This document shows positions 58,012 through 64,000 of a stretch of DNA of 64,000 bases, one piece after another. The DNA is taken from NCBI RefSeq assembly GCF_036226765.1, contig NZ_CP109017.1, positions 310,001 to 374,000 of the forward strand. The letters run 5' to 3'. Every line of letters begins with the position of its first letter. The first letter of the stretch is position 1. The notes under the pieces are model-generated. The model saw only the letters and a program-made list of their open reading frames with translations. It was not told the DNA's origin and did no database searches. The DNA comes from Streptomyces sp. NBC_00670 (GTDB taxonomy: Bacteria; Actinomycetota; Actinomycetes; Streptomycetales; Streptomycetaceae). A program made the translations under genes and the position numbers.

Positions 58012-58902
58012 ATGAAGCCGAGTCCCGCCCTCGCCGCTGTCCTCGACGGCCTGGTCGACATGCACGTCCACTCCGGCCCCAGCCCGTTCCCCCGCCGCTT
58101 CGACCATGTCGAGGCCGCGCGGGACGGCGCCCGGATCGGACTGCGCGCGATGGTCGCCAAGTCCCACCACCACAACACCCAGATGGACATCCTGGCGATG
58201 AGGGACCGCTTCGCCGATGTCGCCGCCACCGCCTTCGGGGGCATCGCCCTCAACAGCACCGTCGGCGGGCTCAACGTGCACGCCGTGCGCATGTGCCTGC
58301 GCATGGGCGGCAAGATCGTCTGGTTCCCGACCATCTCCTCCGGCCGGCACCTGGAGTGTCACCCCGAGGACGGGTCGTTCCCCACCACCACCGTGCCGCT
58401 GACGCTGGAGCGCATCGACATCGTCGACGACCGCGGCGAGCTGAAGCCCGAGGTGGGCGAGATCCTCGACGAGATCAAGGAGCAGGAGGCCGTCCTCAAC
58501 GGCGGCCACATGTACCCCGAGTACATCCGCACCCTGTTCCAGGCCGCCAAGGAGCGCGGGATCACGCGCATGGCCGTCAGCCACCCCGACTTCGTCATCG
58601 GCGCCGACCCCGAGCTGTGCCGCGAACTCGTCGGGCTCGGCGCGTACATCGAGCACGAGTGCGCGATGTACGACCCCGAGGGGCCCGAGCGGTGGGACCC
58701 GCGGCAGCTCATGAACTGGATCGAGACCATCGGCCCCGAGCACACCGTGCTCGCCTCCGACCTCGGCCAGGCCGCCAACCCCAAGCCGGTGGACGCCTGG
58801 CTGCGGGTGGCCGGCGCGCTGCTCGACCTCGGCCTGCCCGAGAAGGACCTGCGCCGCATGGTCCGCGACAACCCGTCCTACCTGCTCGACCTGGACGACT
58901 GA
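58012..58902 (+). CDS. DUF6282-like amidohydrolase-fold protein
   Basis: This 296-residue protein has an N-terminal metal-type motif (GLVDMHVHSGPSPFPRRFD), RAMVAKSHHHNTQMDILAM, HPEDGSFPTT, LNGGHMYPEYIRTL, AVSHPDFVIG, and TVLASDLGQAANPKPVDAW with a late Asp as in amidohydrolases. The sequence pattern is that of the uncharacterised DUF6282 group (from memory). The ATG at 58012 has GGAG 6 bp before it; an ATG at 57997 is possible. It is the first gene of the catabolic operon, probably hydrolysing an amide, lactone or ring of the imported substrate (inference). Confidence 0.82.
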   Translation: MKPSPALAAVLDGLVDMHVHSGPSPFPRRFDHVEAARDGARIGLRAMVAKSHHHNTQMDILAMRDRFADVAATAFGGIALNSTVGGLNVHAVRMCLRMGGKIVWFPTISSGRHLECHPEDGSFPTTTVPLTLERIDIVDDRGELKPEVGEILDEIKEQEAVLNGGHMYPEYIRTLFQAAKERGITRMAVSHPDFVIGADPELCRELVGLGAYIEHECAMYDPEGPERWDPRQLMNWIETIGPEHTVLASDLGQAANPKPVDAWLRVAGALLDLGLPEKDLRRMVRDNPSYLLDLDD

Positions 58903-58940
58903 CCACCCCGGCACTCCCCCGCACCGAAGGGACCACCACC

Positions 58941-59861
58941 GTGTACGCCAAGGACGACCCGCGCTCCTCGCTCGCGACGGCGACGGGCACCGCGACCGCT
59001 CCCCGCCCGGACGCCGGTGACGCCATCGCCGCCGCCCAGTACTTCGACTTCCGCACCCTCGCCGCACCCGACGCCGCCACCCCCGAGGGGCGTACGGCCG
59101 TCGTCCGCGCCCAGAACGCCGTCCTGGTGCACACCGAGGCACGGACCGGCGACGAGCTGGACAACGGCACCCTCGACGGCGAACTCGCCGTCGTGGTCAC
59201 CGACGACTCCCCCGCCTTCTCCGTCCACACCGACGACGGCGAGACCCGTGTCGAGGAAGCCGGCCTCGTGGTGGTCCCGCCCGGCGCCTCCCGGATCACC
59301 GTGCACGGCGACGGCCCGCTGGTCCGTCTGATCGAGGCCGGTGAGCCCGCCTGGCGGGAGCGGGCCGTGAACGCCGGCGCCTACGCCGAGGACCACCCGC
59401 GGGTCGCCCTGCTGCGCCGGTGGCCGGAACCCGTCGGCAAGCGGGCGGTCCGGTTCTACCCGCTCTCCGAGGTGCCGGACGAGCCCGGCCGGTTCGGCCG
59501 GATCTTCCGCACCCGCGCGTTCATGGTCAACTTCCTGCCCCCGCAGGACGGTCCGCGCGACCCGCGCCGCCTCTCCCCGCACACGCACGACGACTTCGAG
59601 CAGCTCTCCCTGGCGATGCGCGGCACCTACGTCCACCACATCCGCACCCCCTGGCTCAACGACAGCACCGGCTGGCGCGAGGACGAGCACGTGCGGCTGG
59701 GCAGCCCCTCCCTGGCGATCATCCCGCCGCCCACGGTGCACACCTCCGCGGCCGAGGACCCCGGCGTCAACCAGCTGATCGACATCTTCAGCCCGCCGCG
59801 CGCCGACTTCTCCGCCAAGCCCGGCTGGGTGCTCAACGCCGACGACTACCCGATGCCGTGA
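58941..59861 (+). CDS. Cupin-fold protein of unknown function
   Basis: In this 306-residue protein the C-terminal half has a cupin-like metal site (LSPHTHDDFEQLSLAMRGTYVHHIRTPW, with two His and a Glu, and IIPPPTVHTSAAEDPGVNQLIDIFSP with a third His). The N-terminal half is beta-rich (NAVLVHTEARTGDELDNGTLDGELAVVVTDD), with GLVVVPPGASRITVHGDGPLVRL suggesting a second, metal-free cupin, so this may be a bicupin. Such proteins can be dioxygenases or isomerases. The GTG at 58941 has GAAGGG upstream. It overlaps the aldolase gene by 4 bp (GTGA), so the two are coupled. Confidence 0.78.
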   Translation: MYAKDDPRSSLATATGTATAPRPDAGDAIAAAQYFDFRTLAAPDAATPEGRTAVVRAQNAVLVHTEARTGDELDNGTLDGELAVVVTDDSPAFSVHTDDGETRVEEAGLVVVPPGASRITVHGDGPLVRLIEAGEPAWRERAVNAGAYAEDHPRVALLRRWPEPVGKRAVRFYPLSEVPDEPGRFGRIFRTRAFMVNFLPPQDGPRDPRRLSPHTHDDFEQLSLAMRGTYVHHIRTPWLNDSTGWREDEHVRLGSPSLAIIPPPTVHTSAAEDPGVNQLIDIFSPPRADFSAKPGWVLNADDYPMP

Positions 59862-60643
59862 GCACACCACGACGCACAGGCGCCGGGCTGTTCGCGGCGG
59901 ACCGCACGCACACCCCGGTCGGTACCTGGCTGAAGATCGCCTCGGGCGAACCGGTGGAGATCATGGCGTACGCCGGTTTCGACTACGTCGTCATCGACCT
60001 GGAGCACGCCCCGCTCGACCTCCAGACCGCGTACCGGCTGATCAACTCGGCCGCCGCGCTGGGCATGGTCCCGCTGGTGCGGGTGCCGGACACCACCGCC
60101 TCGACCATCCAGAAGATCCTCGACGCGGGCGCCATGGGCATCCTCGTCCCGCACGTCGACACCGTCGAGCAGGCGGAGGCCGTCGGCCGCGCCTGCCGCT
60201 TCCCGCCGCAGGGGGTGCGGGGCGCCGGCGGCACCAGCAGGGCCGGGGCCTGGGGGCTGCGCCCGGACGCCGAGTACCGTGCGGTCGGCAACGACGACGT
60301 GCTCTGCGTCCCGCAGCTGGAGAGCGCCGAGGCGATCGAGGCCGCGCCCGGGATCCTCGCCCTGGACTGTGTGGACGCGGTGTTCGTCGGTGCCGCCGAC
60401 CTCTCCATGTCCCTGGGGACGACGCCGGCCTCGCCCGAGGTGCTGGCGATGATCGACGCGACGGCCCGGGCCGCGCACACCGCGGGCAAGCGGCTGGGGC
60501 TCGCCTTCGGCGGCGTCCCGGAGCGGGCCGCGCGGGCGGTGCGCGAGGGCTGCGACTTCGTCCTGCTCAGCAACGACACGTCGATGCTGGCCGGGGCCGC
60601 ACGGGCGCTGGTCACGGCGTTCCGGGAAGCGGAGGAGACGTGA
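59858..60643 (+). CDS. HpcH/HpaI-family class II aldolase
   Basis: This 261-residue aldolase has the family signature FDYVVIDLEHAPLDLQTAYRLI near residue 40, the catalytic Arg in PLVRVPDTTASTIQKILDAGAMGILVPHVD, metal-binding Glu in VLCVPQLESAEAIE and Asp in VFVGAADLSMSLG. Members cleave 2-keto-3-deoxy or 4-hydroxy-2-oxo acids into pyruvate and an aldehyde. The GTG start overlaps the cupin stop codon. With an aldehyde dehydrogenase downstream, a retro-aldol step giving an aldehyde for oxidation is plausible. Confidence 0.92.
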   Translation: MSTPRRTGAGLFAADRTHTPVGTWLKIASGEPVEIMAYAGFDYVVIDLEHAPLDLQTAYRLINSAAALGMVPLVRVPDTTASTIQKILDAGAMGILVPHVDTVEQAEAVGRACRFPPQGVRGAGGTSRAGAWGLRPDAEYRAVGNDDVLCVPQLESAEAIEAAPGILALDCVDAVFVGAADLSMSLGTTPASPEVLAMIDATARAAHTAGKRLGLAFGGVPERAARAVREGCDFVLLSNDTSMLAGAARALVTAFREAEET

Positions 60644-60773
60644 GGGCACGGACCCCGGGCGTCCCACCGATGGCGTCACCGGTGCCACCGGTGCCACCGG
60701 TGACGTCACTGACGCCGATACCACCGGTGCCGCCGCCCGCACATCCCGTCCGCCATACGAACAGGAGGAACTG

Positions 60774-61697
60774 ATGCGGAAGGCCGAAAAGGTCATCATC
60801 ACCACCGCGGTGACGGGCTCTGTGCACGTGCCGTCGCAGAGTCCCCACCTCCCGCTGTCCGCCGCACAGGTGGCCGAGTCCGCACTGGCCGCGGTCGAGG
60901 CCGGATCGGCGATCGTGCATCTGCACGCCCGGCAGCCGGACGGCCGCCCCACCGCCGACCCCGAGGTCTTCGAGGAGATCATCAGCGCCCTCACGGCCCG
61001 CACCGACGCCGTCGTCAACATCACCACCGGCGGCTCCTCGGCCATGACCATGGACGAACGGCTCGCCGCCGCGATGCGCCTCCGGCCCGAGCTGGCCTCG
61101 ATGAACATGGGCTCCATGAACTTCGTGTACTCCGGCATCGCCGACAAGGTGACCGCCTGGCAGCACGACTGGGAGAAGCCCTACGTCCTCAACACCTACT
61201 CCAAGCCGTTCGTCAACACCTTCGACTCCATCGAGCACACCCTGCGCACGCTCGGCGAGTTCGGCACCCGGTTCGAGTACGAGTGCTACGACATCGGGCA
61301 CCTGTACTCCCTCGCGCACTTCGTCGACGCGGGCCTTGCCAAGCCGCCGCTGCTGATCCAGGGGGTGTTCGGCGTCCTCGGCGGCATCGGGGCCGACCAC
61401 GCCAACCTCGAACACATGGTGCACATCGCGGACAAGCTGTTCGGTGACGACTACACCTTCTCCGCCTTCGCCGCAGGCCGCGAGCAGCTGCGGTTCGGCA
61501 CGCACAGCGCCTGGCTCGGCGGCCATGTGCGGGTCGGTCTGGAGGACAGCCTGTGGCTGGGCAGGGGGCGGCTCGCCGAGACCAACGCACAGCAGGTCCG
61601 GAAGATCCGCGCCGCCGTCGAGGACCTCGGGAAAGAGATCGCGACACCCGACGAGGCGCGGCAGATGCTCGCGCTGCGCGGTGCCCGGACCCCATGA
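60774..61697 (+). CDS. Beta-keto acid cleavage enzyme (BKACE, DUF849)
   Basis: This 307-residue protein starts KVIITTAVTGSVHVPSQSPHLPLS with metal-site pair IVHLHARQPDG near residue 45, followed by VVNITTGGSS, MNMGSMNFVYSG, EYECYDIGHLYSLAHFVDAGL, and GVFGVLGGIGADHANL. This is the DUF849 family, whose members condense a beta-keto acid with acetyl-CoA and release acetoacetate and a new CoA ester; Kce of lysine fermentation is the model. The ATG at 60774 has a strong AGGAGG. The 130-bp gap before it is made of short CACCGGTG repeats. It implies that the pathway passes through a beta-keto acid. Confidence 0.93.
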   Translation: MRKAEKVIITTAVTGSVHVPSQSPHLPLSAAQVAESALAAVEAGSAIVHLHARQPDGRPTADPEVFEEIISALTARTDAVVNITTGGSSAMTMDERLAAAMRLRPELASMNMGSMNFVYSGIADKVTAWQHDWEKPYVLNTYSKPFVNTFDSIEHTLRTLGEFGTRFEYECYDIGHLYSLAHFVDAGLAKPPLLIQGVFGVLGGIGADHANLEHMVHIADKLFGDDYTFSAFAAGREQLRFGTHSAWLGGHVRVGLEDSLWLGRGRLAETNAQQVRKIRAAVEDLGKEIATPDEARQMLALRGARTP

Positions 61698-61764
61698 GCA
61701 CGAGGCCCCGCGCACACCGTCGCACCAGCATCGCCGCACCGGCACAGGAAAGGACACACCGCAC

Positions 61765-62538
61765 ATGCCCGAGGAACTGAACCCCCGCCCGCCGCTCGCC
61801 GGCAAGGTCGTCCTGCTCGTCGGCGCGAGCCTGGGGATCGGGGCCGACGCCGCACGCGTCCTCGCCGCGGACGGCGCCGCGCTCATGCTCGTCGCCCGCA
61901 GCGAGGAGCCGCTCGCCGCCCTCACCAAGGAGCTCACCGGGCAGGGGCACGACGTGGCCTACACCACCGGTGACGTCTCCGATCCGGCGAGCGTGGCCGC
62001 GTTCGTCGACGCCACCGCCGACCGGTTCGGCCGTCTCGACGGCGCGTACAACAACGCGGCCGTCACCCAGGGCGGACGTCTGGACCAAGTGTCGGAGGAG
62101 GACTTCGACCGGATCATGGCCGTGAACGTCAAGGGCACCTGGCTCTGCATCCGCGAGGAGGTGCGGGTCATGGAGGCGCAGGGCTCCGGTTCGATCGTCA
62201 ACACGAGCAGCATCGGCGGGCTGCGCGGCAGCTCCGGCATGGGCGCCTACCAGGCCACCAAGCACGCGGTCATCGGGCTGACCCGGACGGCGGCCCACGA
62301 CTTCGGGCCGCTCGGCATCCGGGTCAACGTCATCGCCCCCGGGCCCACCGAGACGCCGATGCTCGACCGGACGCGCCTCGCGATCCCCGGCGGCGTGGAG
62401 GCCCGTATCGCCGCCACCCCGCTGCGGAAGGCGGGCACGGGCAGCGAGGTCGGCGCGACCGCGGCCTTCCTGCTCAGTGACCGGGCGAGCCACATCAGCG
62501 GGGCCGTGCTGCCGGTCGACGGAGGGTTCAGTGCCTGA
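61765..62538 (+). CDS. Short-chain dehydrogenase/reductase
   Basis: This 257-residue classical SDR has the cofactor motif LLVGASLGIGADAARVLA at residues 16-33, NNAAVTQGG, the catalytic Ser in IVNTSSIGGLRG, Tyr-Lys in AYQATKHAVIG, and the C-terminal SHISGAVLPVDGGFSA. An Arg after the second strand (LVARSEEP) suggests NADP(H) preference. The ATG at 61765 has GGAAAGGA upstream. It overlaps the iron alcohol dehydrogenase gene by 8 bp. A likely role is to oxidise a hydroxy acid to the keto acid used by the neighbouring cleavage enzyme. Confidence 0.93.
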   Translation: MPEELNPRPPLAGKVVLLVGASLGIGADAARVLAADGAALMLVARSEEPLAALTKELTGQGHDVAYTTGDVSDPASVAAFVDATADRFGRLDGAYNNAAVTQGGRLDQVSEEDFDRIMAVNVKGTWLCIREEVRVMEAQGSGSIVNTSSIGGLRGSSGMGAYQATKHAVIGLTRTAAHDFGPLGIRVNVIAPGPTETPMLDRTRLAIPGGVEARIAATPLRKAGTGSEVGATAAFLLSDRASHISGAVLPVDGGFSA

Positions 62539-63808
62539 GACCACCGGCGCCGCCCCCGGCGCCCTTGCCTGCCTGCCCGGAACGCTGCGGCTGCCGGCGC
62601 GGGTGCACTTCGGCCACGGCTCCCGGGCACTGCTGCCGGAGGTCGTGGCCCTGCACGGACGGCGGGTGTTCGCCGTCGTCGACCCGTTCCTCGCGACCAC
62701 ACCGCACATCACCGCCGTCCTCGACGCACTGACCGGCGCCGGTCTCGACGTGCGGACGTACACCAGCGTCACCCCGGAACTGCCCGTCGGCACCCTGGAC
62801 TCCGCCGCCGTCCAGGCGCGGGAGTACGGCGCCGAGGTCGTCCTCGCGATCGGCGGGGGCAGCGCCCTGGACGCGGCCAAGCTGATCGCGCTGCTGTGCG
62901 TGCACGAGGGTCCGCCGGAGCGGTACTACGGCGAGAACCTGGTGCCCGGTCCGGTCGTGCCGGTGGTCGCGGTGCCGACGACCGCGGGCACCGGGTCGGA
63001 GGTGACACCGGTGGCCGTCGTCTCCGATCCGGGCCGGGAGCTGAAGGTGGGTGTCTCCAGCCCGTTCCTGGTACCGGCCGCGGCGGTCGTCGACCCCGAT
63101 CTCACCCTGGGCGCACCGCGCGGGGTGACCGCCTTCTCCGGCATCGACGCGCTCGTGCACGCCGCCGAGTCCTACACCGCGCGGCCACTGCCCGCCGACT
63201 GGTCGGGGACGCCGCCGGTGTTCACGGGGCGCAACGCGCTGACGGAGCCGGTCGCGCTCCAGGCGGCGGGAAGGCTGGGGCCCTGGTTGCCGGTCGCCGT
63301 CCGGGAGCCCGTCGGCCGGCACGCCCGGCACGAGGTGGCCCTGGGCGCGCTGCTCGCCGGGATCGCCTTCGGCTCGACCGGCACGCATCTGTGCCATGCC
63401 TTGCAGTACCCGATCGGCGCGCTCACCAAGACGCCGCACGGCCTGGGCACCGGGCTGCTGCTGCCCTACGTCCTGGACGCGCTGCGCGCCGACGCCGACG
63501 TGGCCGTGCGGGTCGCCGCGTTCGGGGCGGCGCTGGAACACCTCCCGGCGGAGGACGCCTCCGCGCTGCGGACGGTGATGCGCGTGGCCGAGCTCAACGA
63601 GGCCATCGGGGTCCCCGCGACGCTCGCCGAACTCGGCATCGAGCGGGACCAGTTGGCGGACATCGCCGAGCTGGGCCTGCGCTCGGCACGGCTCCTCGCC
63701 ATCGCCCCGCTGGAGCCGTCCCGGGAGCTGCTCCTGGACATCCTCGGACGGGCGCACGCCGGAATCCTCGACGGAACGGACAGCCACAGGAAACGGACGG
63801 TGGTATGA
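62531..63808 (+). CDS. Iron-containing alcohol dehydrogenase
   Basis: This 425-residue group III dehydrogenase has the NAD-binding IGGGSALDAAKLIAL near residue 112, VAVPTTAGTGSEVTPVAVV near residue 150, and metal ligands Asp and His in FSGIDALVHAAES, with later His in THLCHALQYPIGALTKTPHGLGTGLLLP. It resembles the maleylacetate reductase/4-hydroxybutyrate dehydrogenase side of the family. The GTG at 62531 lies inside the end of the SDR gene, and its own stop overlaps the next start by 4 bp. It acts together with the following aldehyde dehydrogenase. Confidence 0.92.
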   Translation: MPETTGAAPGALACLPGTLRLPARVHFGHGSRALLPEVVALHGRRVFAVVDPFLATTPHITAVLDALTGAGLDVRTYTSVTPELPVGTLDSAAVQAREYGAEVVLAIGGGSALDAAKLIALLCVHEGPPERYYGENLVPGPVVPVVAVPTTAGTGSEVTPVAVVSDPGRELKVGVSSPFLVPAAAVVDPDLTLGAPRGVTAFSGIDALVHAAESYTARPLPADWSGTPPVFTGRNALTEPVALQAAGRLGPWLPVAVREPVGRHARHEVALGALLAGIAFGSTGTHLCHALQYPIGALTKTPHGLGTGLLLPYVLDALRADADVAVRVAAFGAALEHLPAEDASALRTVMRVAELNEAIGVPATLAELGIERDQLADIAELGLRSARLLAIAPLEPSRELLLDILGRAHAGILDGTDSHRKRTVV

Positions 63809-64000
63809 ACCCGCACACGGACCTGTTCATCGGCGGCCGGTGGCGGCCGGGCGCCGACGGCGAGCGGTTCGACGTCGTCGATCCCGCCGACCTCTCGGTG
63901 CTCGCCCGCTTCGCCGTCGCCACCGAGCGGGACTGCCTGGACGCCGTCGACGCGGCCGCCGCCGCACAGGAGTCCTGGGCGGCGACCGCGCCGCGCGAGC
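63805..64000 (+). CDS. NAD(P)-dependent aldehyde dehydrogenase (5' part only)
   Basis: The first 65 residues show the aldehyde dehydrogenase N-terminus (DLFIGGRWRPGADGERFDVVDPADLSVLARFAVATERDCLDAVDAAAAAQESWAA). The active-site region is beyond the window. The ATG at 63805 overlaps the alcohol dehydrogenase stop (ATGA), so it is in the same operon. The short-chain type resembles succinate semialdehyde dehydrogenase. Confidence 0.88.
   Translation, partial: MNPHTDLFIGGRWRPGADGERFDVVDPADLSVLARFAVATERDCLDAVDAAAAAQESWAATAPRE

Overview
The window is very GC-rich, codons strongly prefer G or C in the third position, starts are often GTG, and genes overlap by 4 bp (GTGA/ATGA). With DmdR/IdeR-type iron boxes, abundant TetR/MarR/IclR/AraC/BTAD regulators, Tat signals and a typical Streptomyces intergenic repeat, this points to a Streptomyces-type actinomycete, probably an accessory or chromosome-arm region. 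All readings were made by eye from the sequence; no database was searched.

Region 1 (1-20.6 kb) is most of a hydroxamate peptide siderophore cluster. A giant NRPS on the minus strand fills 1-14556 and runs off the left edge. It shows modules A-MT-PCP / C-A(Ser)-PCP / C-A(hydroxyornithine-type)-MT-PCP / C-A(Ser)-PCP / C... Facing it across two iron boxes are two FecCD permeases and an ABC ATPase. A third iron box lies between a divergent formyltransferase and an L-ornithine N5-monooxygenase, which would supply formyl-hydroxyornithine. The gene kit matches coelichelin, and the length and methylation pattern recall scabichelin/turgichelin.

Region 2 (20.6-31.2 kb) holds a LysR regulator, an O-methyltransferase with a divergent AraC regulator, and a tight four-gene operon (amidohydrolase, M20 deacylase, GNAT acyltransferase, N-acylamino-acid racemase-like enolase) followed by a PucR-type regulator. 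The operon looks like a D- to L-amino-acid conversion route. A nuclease-fold protein ends the region.

Region 3 (31.2-53.8 kb) is a mosaic of small regulator/enzyme pairs: TetR with an FAD monooxygenase (three palindromic operators), MarR with an esterase, Lrp with an EamA exporter, a 1366-residue secreted GH2 enzyme with a duplicated inserted discoidin-like module, two alpha/beta hydrolases (one lacking its N-terminus), a BTAD regulator, a LysR regulator with a divergent oxidoreductase, and a TetR/NmrA pair. Between 49.0 and 53.1 kb there is visible decay: a TetR/NmrA pair missing both N-termini and frameshifted, a C-terminal gene fragment, and a frameshifted hypothetical gene.

Region 4 (53.8-64.0 kb) has a MarR-controlled DHA2 exporter, then an IclR regulator, an MHS-type carboxylate importer and a long catabolic operon (DUF6282-like amidohydrolase, cupin, HpcH/HpaI aldolase, DUF849 beta-keto acid cleavage enzyme, SDR, iron alcohol dehydrogenase, aldehyde dehydrogenase running off the right edge). 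I cannot match this set to a described pathway; it is the best candidate here for something new. No tRNA, rRNA, CRISPR array or insertion sequence was seen.
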